DNA of 64,000 nucleotides. Source: Eriocheir sinensis. Its lineage: Eukaryota; Arthropoda; Malacostraca; Decapoda; Varunidae. Positions 1 through 10,949 of the stretch are shown here, piece by piece (the stretch's first letter is position 1; each line of letters begins with the position of its first letter). The DNA lies in the NCBI RefSeq assembly GCF_024679095.1, contig NC_066535.1, forward strand, positions 2,357,307-2,421,306. The letters are read 5' to 3'. The notes under the pieces were generated by a model. The model searched no databases, was not told the origin of the DNA, and was given only the letters and a program-made list of their open reading frames with translations. Position numbers and translations under genes: made by a program.

Positions 1-409
1 GGAAGGAGAGTGAAGGAAAGGTGAAGGGACAGAAGGTTATGGCAGGGGAGGGAGAGTGAAGGAAAGGTGAAGGGACAGAAGGTTATGGCAGGGGAGGGAG
101 AGTGAAGGAAAGGTGAAGGGACAGAAGGTTATGGTAGGGGAAGGAGAGTGAAGGAAAGGTGAAGGGACAGAAGGTTATGGCAGGGGAAGGAGAGTGAAGG
201 AAAGGTGAAGGAAAAGAAGGTTATGGCAGGGGAAGGAGAGTGAAGGAGAGGGGAAGGAAAAGAAGGTTATGGCAGGGGAAGGAGAGTGAAGGAAAGGTGA
301 AGGGACAGAAGGTTATGGCAGGGGAAGGAGAGTGAAGGAAAGGTGAAGGTAAAGAAGGTTATGGCAGGGGAGGGAGAGTGGATGGGAAAGAAAGCTATGG
401 CAAGGGAGC
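1..409. repeat. 46-bp minisatellite, about 9 copies
   Basis: The core GGAGAGTGAAGGAAAGG recurs at 5, 51, 97 and onward every 46 bp, each unit ending GGTTATGGCAGGG. Copies differ by a few substitutions, and the last unit (372-409) is the most diverged. The array runs off the left edge, so its true length is unknown. It is purine-rich on the + strand and has no credible coding content. Confidence 0.95.
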
Positions 410-819
410 AAGATGTGAAAAGATTGAGATGAACTAACGGGAGAGAATGGAGAGTAGTGAAAAGGAGGGAGGAAGCAGCGGGATTGGATGGGGAATTAGT
501 TTAAGGGAAGGAAGAATTGTCGGAGATAACACGCTGCCCTGGGACACGCCGCTGTTTAAAGGGACGGGGAATGGAAGGACTAATTCGGAATGTCGGGGAA
601 GACGGAGATATTAAGAAAAAGGAGGAAAGATGCAAGGAATAAAGAGAGAAGTTATGCCGTAAAGTAGAGAAGATTAGGTTAGCAAGAGGTAGTTTTGAGG
701 TGAAGAGTTAATAGAGCAGAGTGAGAGAGCAAAAATATCCAGGCCAACTGATAAGATGATAAAAAAAAAAAAGTGACCGACCCACAGAAAGGAAAGGGGG
801 CTTGGATTTAGAACAGTCA
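410..819. other. purine-rich single-copy stretch
   Basis: AG-rich sequence without an internal repeat, RNA gene or credible open frame. Small open frames that run into the C-tract downstream have repetitive composition and no recognisable domain. Confidence 0.6.
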
Positions 820-1175
820 CACTCACTCTTTCCCTCATTCACTCCCTCACTCATTCTCGATAGGAGCCCCGAACACAGCTCGCCCCCCCCCCCCCCCCCC
901 CTTGAATTCAGCACAGCACTACCCTCACACACCACACAAGGCACACTTAGTCTTTCATTCCTCCACTCCCTCACTCATTCTCGATAGGAGCCACGAAGAC
1001 AGCTCCCTCTCCCCCCCCCCGCCTCCCCCTTGAATTCAGCACACCACTACCCTCGCACACACAGGGCACACTCACCCTTTCACTCCTCCACTCCCTTACG
1101 CATTCCCAAGAGAAGCCACGAAGACACCTCACTCCCTTTTGAATACACCACAAAGCCCCTCACACACACACACAA
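820..1175. repeat. about 124-bp tandem repeat, 3 units
   Basis: CACTCCCTCACTCATTC or a close variant occurs at 840, 964 and 1089. Each is followed by GAGCCACGAAGACAGC-like sequence, a C-tract of variable length and TTGAATTCAGCACA. A fourth, diverged unit lies at 1580-1690, so the array was apparently split by the repeat between them. Confidence 0.85.
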
Positions 1176-1200
1176 GACACTTATGTAGGTTGGTATTATA

Positions 1201-1575
1201 AGACATTCTCGCTTCTCACATCAGCCATTTCTGAAGGTCAAAAAGGAAGAAGACTCACACTACCACCAGGGTCATAAAACTACCCCTGGAAATGCCCACA
1301 ACTCCTACGAAAGCCTTGCCAAATGTGTGTTTCTTAAGGTTCAGGGTAGAGAGGAAGGGTCACACTACCACCAGGGTCATAAAACTACCCCTGGAAATGC
1401 CCACAACTCCTACGAAAGCCTTGCCAAATGTGGGTTTCTTAAGGTTCAGGGTAGAGAGGAAGACTCACACTACCACCAGGGTCATAAAACTACCCCTGGA
1501 AATGCCCACAACTCCTACGAAAGCCTTGTCAAATATGTGAACTTGGGCGACGAAATGTTTAGTAATACGGCTCTT
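1201..1575 (+). repeat. dispersed repeat family A, copy 1, with internal 105-bp triplication
   Basis: Family A is a roughly 200-bp dispersed element with four clear copies in this window: here, 6704-6920 (-), 26838-27048 (-) and 36333-36541 (+). Shared landmarks in order are a TCAGCTATTT-like start, AAAGGTCAA, AGGTTCA, CTACCACCAGGGTCATAAAA, ACTCCTACGAAAGCCTTG and GCGACGAAATGTTTAG. In this copy the central portion is repeated three times with a 105-bp period (CACACTACCACCAGGG at 1256, 1361, 1466). It has no coding capacity, TIR or tRNA-like head that I can see. Its class is unknown. Confidence 0.85.
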
Positions 1576-1579
1576 ATTT

Positions 1580-1690
1580 TTCACTCCACTCCTTCACTCA
1601 TTCACAAGAGAGCCCACGAAGACAGCCCTCCCCTCCCCTCCCTCCCCCCCATGATTACAGCACAGCCCTCCCGCCCTCGAATCTTCCATA
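1580..1690. repeat. detached fourth unit of the 124-bp array
   Basis: CACTCCACTCCTTCACTCATTC, CCACGAAGACAGCC and ATTACAGCACAGCCC match, in order, the units at 820-1175. The family A element lies between them. Confidence 0.7.
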
Positions 1691-1699
1691 CTCCCTCTT

Positions 1700-2060
1700 C
1701 CTTCCCCTCCCCCCCTCACACACAAGAAGTTGAAGACTGTCGCTGGTGCTGGTGTTGCCGTCTCCCGGGTGCTCTGCCTCGCCTGGATAAGCCCCGTCAG
1801 CTGGGCGGGCCACCAAGTTATGTTCGGCGCGGGAAGAGGGAAATAGCAGCGATAAATTGGATTCCGGAGTGAAATCTCGGCCCGCTGTGTTTTGCCGGCG
1901 TTCGGTGCACCGCCCGGGGTTATGACACCTGAGTTTACCTCTCTCTTCCCCGTGTTTACCTGGATCATCGTGTTTGGCTCTTTTTTCCCGATCAAGCGTC
2001 TCCTCTTTTTGTACGCGGAGGGAAGGGAGGGTTACGTCTGCTGCGCGTGTTGCCTCTGTT
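1700..2060. other. balanced-composition single-copy sequence
   Basis: One of the few stretches with ordinary base composition (GC-rich, few repeats). No splice-bounded frame or RNA signature was recognised. It could be conserved non-coding DNA. Confidence 0.5.
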
Positions 2061-2070
2061 ACTATGCGGT

Positions 2071-2071
<1 letters not shown>

Positions 2072-2115
<44 letters not shown>

Positions 2116-2260
2116 CTGAGTCAATACTTTATTGAGAGACAAATTGACAGACAAACACAGACAAAGAGGAGGGAAGAAACAGACACAGACAGATCTAGAC
2201 AAGCGAGCAGAATCAACAGCCAGTAGAACAAGTAGCGGAAGAAGAAATATGAAAAAAAAG

Positions 2261-2303
<43 letters not shown>
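2072..2303. repeat. two (GA)n microsatellites
   Basis: (GA)n at about 2070-2114 and 2263-2302, separated by A-rich sequence with ACAG/ACAC motifs. Confidence 0.95.
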
Positions 2304-2519
2304 CAAAGAAACAGAGGGGAATCAAACGGGCACTCCGGGCTAAGAAAAGGTTATGGAGACGGTGCTAAAAAATGGCTCAGGAGGTCACTAATTTGAAGGC
2401 ATTAGCATGATATGAATTATTCCCCGGAGGCGCCGAGGACCCGCTGCAGCTCTCACCTTTAGTGGGTTTGTCCGCACGCCGCCGACACAACGGCTGGCGG
2501 GCGTCACTCACCGCCGGCC

Positions 2520-2754
2520 GCACTCAGTCAGTAGGTCAGGCAGTCAGGCCGGGAGCTTCCTATAATAGCCAGCCATTCAGCGAGTTAGGCAGTCTGTCAG
2601 TCGATTAGTTAGTTGTTCATTTTCATAAATTGTTTGGTAGGCATTCAGTCAGTCAATTAGTCGGTCAGTCAGGCAGTCAACTAATCAGTCAGTATATCAT
2701 TGCCAAACAGTCATTCATTCAATCAGTAGGTAAGTAGGAAGATAAGTTGGCAAT

Positions 2755-2828
<74 letters not shown>

Positions 2829-3640
2829 ATTGAAACGCTGGAGAATGCAGGAGGTAGAGCAGGAGGAGGAGGAGGAACAGGAGGAGGAGGAGGAACAGGA
2901 GGAGGAGGAGCAGGAGAAGGAGCAGGAGGAGGAGAAGCAGCAGCGGGAGGAGAAGGAGCAGAAGAAGCAGCAACAGGAGGAGGAGGAGCTAGCAAAATAC
3001 ACTCTTTTTGAAGTTGTGACCTGTTGTGGAAGTTTTCTAATCAGCCAGTCAGTCAGCCGGTGGGTAAGTAAGTAGGTAAGGTCATCAGTCAGGTAGTCAG
3101 TCAGCCAGGAAATCATTTTTTTGCCCGGTTGTTCACGTAGCTATTGATTCAGTCAGTCAGTCAGCTCGTACGTTGTTCAGTTTGCCAGACAGAGGCGGCA
3201 GTCATTTACAGTTACTTCAGTCAGGCGGTGGGTTGGATGCCCTATTTTACAGGTTGTGCTTTTTTTTTTCATTGATTTAAGCCATTCAGTCATTTAATCA
3301 GTCAGTTATTTATTTGTTCGTTATTTGACTTGGGTTTTTTATTTCAGTTTTCTTTAGACGCTGGACAGACATGTCTTCGTTCATTCACTGATTCCGTACG
3401 CCACTAAGTAAGTTTCGTCAGTCCGTCTGCAGACTCATTGGTAGAATAGTTGATTCGTCAGCTGTGTATCTACAAAACCAGTCTTTCAGGCTTTCAGTTA
3501 GTTTTCCAATCAGTCCTTCAGCCCGTCAGTCAAGCAGTAAGGTAGTCAGCCAGCCAGTCAATGAAACAGTCAATCAGGTAGTCAGCTAGTCAGTCAGTTT
3601 GTCACCCACAGAGTCAGTCAATTATCAAGTCGATTGCTCC
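2520..3640 (+). repeat. decayed CAGT/AGTC tetranucleotide tract
   Basis: For about 1.1 kb the motif CAGTCAGT and one-base variants (CAGTCAGC, TCAGGCAGTC, AGTTAGTTGTTC) recurs every few bases, interrupted by the GA/GGA block at 2756-2985. It reads like a very old tetranucleotide microsatellite that has accumulated substitutions. No coding content. Confidence 0.75.
2756..3045 (+). repeat. left arm of a large inverted duplication
   Basis: In order: (GA)n 2756-2824, GAAACGCTGGAGAATGCAGG, a (GGA/GCA)n block, then CTAGCAAAATACACTCTTTT and TTGTGACCTGTTGTGG. The reverse complement of the whole ordered set, including the dinucleotide tract, occurs at 4607-4867. The unique 60-bp portion differs at only a few positions. 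Confidence 0.9.
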
Positions 3641-3662
3641 ACCCCTGACAGCCGAGCCAATT

Positions 3663-3699
<37 letters not shown>

Positions 3700-4042
3700 A
3701 CTCCCCCACCCCCCACCCCACGACACACTGGCTTACCAAACGTACTTGTAAGGGAATTGACGTGAACAAAAGGTTTTCAATCCCATCTATTTTAAGCATC
3801 GCCATTTCCCTCCAGCCAGTACTATGTTGTTCCGATCCTTTCTTAGCCCGCCCCCGTGTAGGAGTTCAGTGCACCAACTTGTCTCCGGCAGTACCAAGAC
3901 CGCCTCCAGTGCGGCAGACCCTGAAAGGCTTACGTAGGCGATAAGACTAACAAGGCCGCCGCATTGAGTTCATGTTACGCAAGAGCTGGGAGGAGAGGAT
4001 GGGAGGAAGGGAGGGGGGCCAGGGACTAGATAAGATGGTTCG

Positions 4043-4075
<33 letters not shown>

Positions 4076-4210
4076 GTGTACACATCCCGTTTAACAAGGT
4101 AATCCTCGTAATTTGTATATCCAAGCGCATACTTATCGCGGCTTTGTTGTAAGTAAATTTTCCGCTCTCTTGCTGAGAAAAAATTCACGCGAACAACAGT
4201 TTTAAATCCC
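3641..4210. other. single-copy sequence with short (AC)n and (CT)n
   Basis: Contains (AC)n at about 3665-3693, a C-rich patch at 3705-3720 and (CT)n at 4046-4073. Otherwise there is no recognisable gene or repeat. Confidence 0.6.
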
Positions 4211-4480
4211 TCTTCAATAGCCCACGACCACCACGGAAGCCTGACCCTATATACGTACATATCTTTATTTTTCCGCGTAAACTTTCTTATATTCACACAA
4301 TTGTTTCCTTCGACCGCCCAAAGTGCAGTCTCACCACAAAATCCTTCTTCAATAGCCCACGACCACCACGGAAGCCTGACCCTATATACGTACATACCTT
4401 TATTTTTCCGCGTAAACTTTCTTATAATCACACAATTATTTCCTTCGACCGCCCAAAGTGCCGTCTCACCACAAAACGTG
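4211..4480 (+). repeat. 135-bp direct tandem duplication
   Basis: CTTCAATAGCCCACGACCAC occurs at 4212 and 4347. The 135-bp units are nearly identical, sharing CCTATATACGTACATA, TTTTTCCGCGTAAACTTTC and CGACCGCCCAAAGTGC, which suggests a recent duplication. The apparent 183-codon minus-strand frame simply crosses both copies and matches no family I know. Confidence 0.92.
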
Positions 4481-4606
4481 CGCCCAGTGTTCTTCCTCAT
4501 CGCCCCGCAGCGACTCTTCATGGGGAGGGAGGAGATCGGACTGTAAATTGTACGTTGTGTGTTAAGGCGTGCGAGGATAACAAGATCGCTGAACTAGAGA
4601 ATATGA

Positions 4607-4791
4607 TTACAAAACTTTCACAACAGGTCACAACTTCAAAAAGCGTGTATTTTGCTAGCTCCTCCTCCTCCTATCTGCTTCTCCTGCTCCTTCTCCTCCT
4701 GCTGCTGTTTCTCCCCCTCCTCCTCCTGCTCCTCTCCCTCCTCTTCCTGCTCTACCTCCTGCATTCTCTAGCGTTCCTATATAAACACACA

Positions 4792-4867
<76 letters not shown>
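4607..4867 (-). repeat. right arm of a large inverted duplication
   Basis: Reverse-complement counterpart of 2756-3045: CACAACAGGTCACAAC, GTGTATTTTGCTAGC, a (CTC/CTG)n block, GCATTCTCTAGCGTTCC, a short (AC)n and (CT)n 4793-4867. The loop between the arms is about 1.56 kb. Confidence 0.9.
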
Positions 4868-4872
<5 letters not shown>

Positions 4873-5455
4873 CCTTCCCTTCACTCTCTGTACATCTCTC
4901 TCTCTCCCTCCGCCTTCCAGTCTTATTTTACTCCCATGTTTTAACCTTTCAAATCTTCACAATCTTCTCTTTTTTTCCCACTTCTCTCCATTCCATCCTT
5001 TGTCCTTCATTTCTTTCTCTATTATACTTCTTTCTTTCTTTCCTTCCCTTCATTCTTTCTTCCTTCACATTTGTCTACCTTTTGCTCACTATCCTCCCTT
5101 CCTTCATTCCTTTTTCCCTTCCTTCATTCACCTATATCTCCCTCTTTCACTATCCTCCCTTCCGCCCTTCCTTCCTTCTCTTCCCCTTTCCTTCATTCAC
5201 ATATAGCTATCCCTCATTCACTGTCCTCCCTTCCTTCCTTCCCTTCTCCCTTCCTTCATTCACCTATATCTATCCCTCTTTCACTATCTTCCCTTCCGTC
5301 CTTCCTTCCTTCTCTCCCCCTTTCCTTCATTCAAATACAGCTATCCCTCATTCACTGTCCTCCCTTCCTTCCTTCCCTTCTCCCTTCCATCATCCACACA
5401 TAGCTGTCCCTCGTCCACTATCCTCCCTTCCTCCCTTCCTTCCCTCTTGTCAAAT
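4868..5455 (+). repeat. pyrimidine-rich minisatellite, about 66-bp units in a 134-bp higher-order period
   Basis: CCTTCATTCACATATAGC-like and CTATCCCTCATTCACTG motifs alternate. The closest match (AGCTATCCCTCATTCACTG) recurs at 5205 and 5339, giving a 134-bp period made of two related halves. The flanking DNA is CCTT-rich. The overlapping leucine/proline/serine-rich frames are composition artefacts. Confidence 0.8.
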
Positions 5456-5614
5456 ATGCCCTGTTGCCAGCCAGCCAGCAATACCTTTCACGTATAATCA
5501 TCATCCTGTTTCATCCCTTTGAATGTGCAATCCTTGGGGGGCAGAGGCGAGGGTCACTACGAATGGTTTTCACTGTGATGGCCGCGGCGATATTAAATTT
5601 GAATATTCAGGACG

Positions 5615-6700
5615 AGGCAAAGGCACCATAGGGAGTACTGGGGCATTAGCTTCCGGGGAAAATATTCAAAGGCGAGGGTTTTCTCTCCTTTCTTTTTCCG
5701 CTTCCTTTTTTTCCTCCTCAAATAAAGTGTTCTGTAGGAGAGCGAGGAGGCGAAGTATAGCGGGGCGAGAGGAGCTATGGAGCCGATGAAGGAACGAATG
5801 ATTGATGGCTTCTAAAAGGGACACTGTGGCACTAGCATCGGGGAACAATATTAGAGGCGTTTCCTTTATTTTTTTTACCTCCCGTCGTCTGAATGTTAGA
5901 AAAAAGACGGGGACGCAGAGTGAACGAGCGGGGAAATATTGAGTCACTGGGAAGGGAAATGATTGATAGCTGCTCTGAAGAAAATTGTTACATTAGCGCC
6001 AGGGAAAAAAATACTAAGGGTGTTATTTTCTTCCTGGTTCCTGTCTAAATGGTAACAAAAAACGGGGGCGCCGAGAAGTGGAGCGAAGAAATATTGAGTC
6101 TAAGAGAGCGAGTGACTGATGGCTTCTGTAGGGAATACTAGGATATCGGTTGCTGATGAAGGTGTTCAGAGAGTTATTCTTCTCAAAGCGGACCCGAGGG
6201 AAATAGGGAGCAGTGAAAGAGGAGCGTGGAGGCGGGATGTTGATGGGATAATGAGGGGAAAAAATGAGTGAAAGGAGGCCCTGTTTGGGGAATTCTGAGG
6301 CATCAACTGGAGGGTAATATTCTGAAATGATGTATAGTTTTTTTATGGAGGGAAGAGGGAAGCGAGGAGAGATGGAGCAGTGAAGAGTAGTGAGTCTAAG
6401 AGAAACCGTAATAAAAGAAGTACCTTGGAAGTGCCGGAAAACCAAAGAGAGAGGGAGAGACAAGGTGCAGGGTAATATTCTGAAATGTTATATTGGCTTT
6501 ATTTGGGGGGAAGACGGAAGATGAGAAAGAGAAAGAGAAAATCAGGAGAAGTCACAAAGAAACTACAATAAGAGATTTTGAGAGAGCCGGAGAACGAAAG
6601 GAAGAGGGAAAGACCAGTTGGAGGGTAATACTCACAACGATATATTGAATGTACGAAGGGAAAATGGAAATAATGGGAGCAGAGAAGAGTATTGGGGAGT
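5615..6700 (+). repeat. strongly diverged tandem array, about 150-180-bp units
   Basis: Related blocks recur at about 5635, 5816, 5979, 6130, 6290, 6430 and 6610. Each has a GGGA-ACTG-GGCATTAGC-like stretch, a GGGGAA-AATATT-like stretch and then GAGGCG or GAGAG. A second shared landmark, GAAATATTGAGTC / GTGAGTCTAAGAG, appears at 5934, 6090 and 6390. Identity between units is low, so this is an old array. Confidence 0.6.
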
Positions 6701-6703
6701 CTA

Positions 6704-6920
6704 AGGACCGTATTGCTAAACATCTCGTCGCTTAAGTTCACATATTTGACAAGGCTTTCGCAGGAGTTTGGGACATTTCCAGGATTAGCTATATGGCCCT
6801 GGTGGTAGTTCGATCCCTCTTCTGTACCGTGAACCTAAAGAAACACTCATTAGAACCTGATTAACCCCCTCTTTGACCTTTATAAATAGCTGATAAGAAA
6901 AGCGAAAATGTCTTATACTA
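6704..6920 (-). repeat. dispersed repeat family A, copy 2
   Basis: On the minus strand it carries the family A landmarks in order: TCAGCTATTTATAAAGGTC, AGGTTCACGGTACAG, CTACCACCAGGGCC, CGAAAGCCTTGTCAAATATG and GCGACGAGATG. It is a single unit without the 105-bp triplication of copy 1. Confidence 0.85.
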
Positions 6921-7575
6921 CCGACATAAGAGAAACCAAACTAAAAGGAGGACCGTAGGAGTGCCGGAGAAGGAAGGCGAGAGGCAGAGAATGACAGTGA
7001 TCGGACATAGTTCACGAGGCCAAGGGGAGTGAGAAAAAGACGCACTCACTTCTGCTCCTCCTGCCCCCCCCCCCCCCCCTCCTCCCCCAGACAACGCAGA
7101 GGCAATGCTTAGCCCTGAATTATGCCGCGTGTTCACTGCTTATCAAGTCTTAAAGTTGCCCTTGTGGTAGAGAAATGATCCACTACACCGCCGCCGCCAC
7201 CGTCGCCACCATCACCACTACCGCTGTCATCAACGCCATCGCCACTATACAACCACCCCACGTCCCTATCACCTCTACCGCCCTCCTGCTCCACCACCAT
7301 CACCACCAGTAGCGCCATCATCAACACCACCACCAGATGTCCCTACCACCTCTGCCATTCTCCTGCGTTGCCCTCACCGCCACCACATATAATTCTGCCT
7401 CTCTTCCTCTTCACATCCTCCCCGCTACGCCACACCACACACACACTCGCCCCGACTCCCTCCCTCTCCGTGCCTGCCTCGCCTCCTCCTCCCCCTCCAC
7501 CTCTTCCTCTTCCTCCATGTCCCCTCTCCCCAAAACACAACCAGATATATATATTCCCGCCGACTTTTTTCCCTA
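6921..7575. other. low-complexity C-rich and CCA/CAC-type sequence
   Basis: Contains a C-tract at about 7063-7088 and (CCACCG/ACCACC)-like triplets at 7170-7340, then C/T-rich sequence to 7575. The short frames here are biased towards serine, proline or glycine and are not convincing genes. Confidence 0.6.
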
Positions 7576-8447
7576 GATTTAAACGTGTATCATTAACTTA
7601 GTCGGCGACAGTCCAATTTTTCTCGGCGAATGCCACGCAATTTCCCGCCGCCAAGTTTACGCAGCTGCCTAAATGTCGCTGGAATATTTTTGACAATTTT
7701 CCACCTTTTTTTTCCAGCGCCGATAGAGAGAGGGAGAGGACGAGCTGCTCTCCCCTCGTATACAGACAGACAGACGGACAGGCAGACAGTCAAATAAAAT
7801 GCTCACGTAATGCAGTTGTAAATGTCAGAGGAAATGTATGTTGCGCTTCTCGTTACTGAATTCAAGTTGCCTTTATTTTCTGTTTTAAATCGTGTTCGGC
7901 AAAGGAGGCAGACGTGAACATGCTGTCATTTCTCTCTACGTGGAACCCGACAGAGCCATTCAGCTATGTGTCTCTAAGGGAGGAATTCATTATAAAGTCT
8001 AATTTTCTTTCATACCTAGCATAGCTATTTAAGAGTGGCTGCGCATGTTACGGCGTCTAATTTAAAGCCACGCATAAGAATAATACAGAATAAGCTCTCA
8101 TCTATATGCCCAGCTTTCATCCTCCGCAGTTTTTGTGCGTTCTCGTCAAGGACCGGAAATTTTTATCTAAATCGTCATTTCTGGTTGCAGTTTAGGTTAT
8201 GAGAGCAAGATAAAAGCAAGTCCTGTCCTGAACGCTCTCTTAACTCCTCCACAAGTGCCACTGCGCTCTTATAAAGGTAAAAATTGTCCCGCACGTCCCG
8301 CTCTTCCCTCCTTCCGCGTTACCTCCAGCGTGAGAAACGGCATCAGTTCTCTTCCGCACACCATCTCTAAGCCTTCCCGTGGTGCCCTCCCCTGCTGCCG
8401 CTTGGTCTTGACGCAGAGCACGCTTAGTGGCGCTGCTCCTTCTTCAA

Positions 8448-8458
<11 letters not shown>
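7576..8458. other. single-copy sequence, nothing recognised
   Basis: Balanced composition with a short CAGACAGACAGAC motif at 7762-7790. No RNA gene, domain or splice-supported exon was recognised on either strand. Confidence 0.55.
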
Positions 8459-8508
<50 letters not shown>

Positions 8509-8648
8509 TCGCTGCCCTTCCCCCCATCACTATATTAGTCTTATCGCAATTTCTGTCAAAGACTTCCACCACGATGATAATAGGAGCCTCATAGTATAAT
8601 AATGTTATTGAAGAGACTAACAAAATAGTAGGTAAACAAATATATAGA

Positions 8649-8690
<42 letters not shown>
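8459..8690. repeat. (AC)n and (AGT)n microsatellites
   Basis: (AC)n at 8459-8504 and (AGT)n at 8651-8690, with about 145 bp of unique sequence between them. Confidence 0.95.
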
Positions 8691-9009
8691 CACAGCAGCC
8701 ACAAGTAGCGTCACTCATCCACCTTCTGTAGCCATTAAAACTTTTACCGCAACGTCAGTCGCCTCTAGTCTCCAGGATGTACCTTCTTTGGGTCTTAGTA
8801 AGATTATAACTATGGTAAACACACAGTGGCGCCAAGGAAGAGGGGAAGCCTATATCCTCCTCTTAAAGCAGCGCACAGCATCCATCTTCTCCCCTCCCCT
8901 CATCTTCGCCTCGTCCTGTCTTTCTCCGTCTCGCCAAACTTGGGCCGTCCGTGAGGCACAAAAACACGCCTCGCCCTCTCTCGAGCCCCGCGTTGATGTG
9001 ATACCATGG

Positions 9010-9480
9010 ACGTGAGGGCGTGTACTAATCCATACATCCACGCCCCGCCCCTCCATCTTGTCCCCTGCCGTCCAAGTCTTCTTTCGGTTCATGTAAGGCT
9101 AAGAAATGGGAGAAGTAGAGAAGGATGTTTGGGAATACAAGAATTAAGGATCCTGGATAAACGACATGGAGGGCGTCTGCTAATCCATACATCTACGCCC
9201 CGCCCCTTCTTCTTGCCCCTGCTATCCAAGTTTTCTTTCAGTTCATGTAAGGCTAAGAAAAAGAAAGAGCAGGGAAAGATGGGGAATTCAAGATTAAAGG
9301 ATGCTGGATAAACGACAACCAGGGCGTCTCCAAATCCATACATGCACCTCCCCGCCCCTCCATCTTGCCCCCTGCTATCCAAGTCTTCTTTCAGTTCATG
9401 TAAGGCTAAATAAAAGGAAGAGTGGGAAAAGATGTTGGGGAGTACAAGGAAACGGAGGCTGGGTAAACGGCATGGTAGAG
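9010..9480 (+). repeat. 152-157-bp tandem repeat, 3 units
   Basis: GGGCGTSTRCTAATCCATAC-like starts lie at 9014, 9171 and 9323. Each unit continues with CCCCGCCCCTCCATCTTG, TATCCAAGTCTTCTTTC, GTTCATGTAAGGCTAA and GGATAAACGACAT. Spacings of 157 and 152 bp reflect small indels. Confidence 0.93.
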
Positions 9481-9825
9481 TGACAGACAAAAAAACAAAA
9501 AGGAAATGGGTGAGAAGGGAGAATGAAGAAAATGGAAAAACAGGAAAAGTGAGGAGAATGAAATACGATCTGAGAGGAAGACTAGGGGAAAAGAAAGAGA
9601 AGGATGAGGGAGGATTAGTTAAGAGAGTAATATTTGAGAATAAGCCGAAGGAAGGAGAGAGAGAGATAAGGACACGGAAGAAAAACAAACGGCAAAATAA
9701 GAGGAAAAGAGACGTCTGACGGAAGGAATAGAAAATGAGAAGAAAAAGGAGCGGGAAAGCGATGTAAATGAAATATAAATGACGCAGAAAATAAGAGAAG
9801 GTGGGAGGAGTGGGAGAGAAGAGGG
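9481..9825. other. purine-rich single-copy sequence
   Basis: G/A-rich + strand leading into the 39-bp array. The lysine- and arginine-rich frames on it are compositional. Confidence 0.6.
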
Positions 9826-10041
9826 GTGGAGGAAAGACATGGAGAAGGAGAGACGAGAGGAGAAGTGGAGGAAAGACATGGAGAAGGAGAGACGAGAGGA
9901 GAAGTGGAGGAAAGACATGGAGAAGGAGAGACGAGAGGAGAAGTGGAGGAAAGACATGGAGAAGGAGAGACGAGAGGAGAAGTGGAGGAAAGACATGGAG
10001 AAGGAGAGACGAGAGGAGAAGTGGAGGAAAGACATGGAGAA
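9826..10041 (+). repeat. 39-bp minisatellite, about 5.5 near-identical copies
   Basis: GTGGAGGAAAGACATGGAGA starts at 9826, 9865, 9904, 9943, 9982 and 10021. The units are virtually identical. Because 39 is a multiple of three, all frames stay open and give 13-residue protein repeats. Homogeneity and lack of context argue for recent expansion rather than a coding exon. Confidence 0.97.
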
Positions 10042-10136
10042 GGAAGGGAAAAATGAAGGTCTGTTTTGGGTCCAGATCTAGTCAACCATGAGTGTGTATA
10101 TACAAAAGAATGGCGACTTGGCGAAATTTGAAATGG

Positions 10137-10281
10137 TGTGTGTGTGTGGGGGGGGGGGGTGAGAGGGAGGAGAGAGATATGTGTGGGGGGGGGGAGGGGG
10201 AAGGCGAGGGTTGTGTGTGTGAGGGGGAGGGGAGGGATATGTGTAGGGGGGAGGGTAGGGATGGATGTAGGGGGGAAGGGG

Positions 10282-10339
<58 letters not shown>

Positions 10340-10375
10340 ATGAGAGAGAGAGAGAGAGACTGAGACTTTAGAGGG
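10137..10375 (+). repeat. G-rich and (GT)n low-complexity block
   Basis: Runs of 8-12 G at about 10149, 10186, 10246 and 10270 are separated by GTGTGTG. A (GT)n at 10284-10336, a short (GA)n and another G-run at 10372 follow. The spacing of G-runs is compatible with G-quadruplex formation on the + strand, which is inferred only. Confidence 0.9.
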
Positions 10376-10574
10376 GGGGGTCGTGGTAGGGAAAGCAAAG
10401 TCATAAATCGCATTATTTGCCTCTGAATTAAGGTAAACTTTGCTTATTTTATATATGAGCGTAAAGTTTCGGGATTTTCATTAATTCAGCCTGATAACTT
10501 CACAGGTAAAAACTAATTTATTGGGGCGACTCACCTGTCGAGAAGTTGCTGCATTACGCACCATCCACTGACAC

Positions 10575-10692
<118 letters not shown>

Positions 10693-10949
10693 TTTATAGA
10701 AGTCTGATATATTGTTCGTTACTGACTTGACGTCACATCGTATGTCATTCTCCTCACTTTTCCTATTTTCTACTTTCCTCCTCTTCCATCTACTTTTTTA
10801 TTACTTTTTCGCCAGATTATTAATATTTATTAAGAATTATGTGGCTAGTTTTGCTTTTTATTTCCAAATCTGGGGCGGCGATAGTCAGAAGTGTTGGATT
10901 TTCATAAAGTCAACATACTACAAACTCGGTCGTAAAAAATGATATACGA

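Noticed and set aside
4301..4546. Small gene spanning the 135-bp duplication
   Set aside because: The frame repeats the same segment twice and resembles no family. Both strands are open there.
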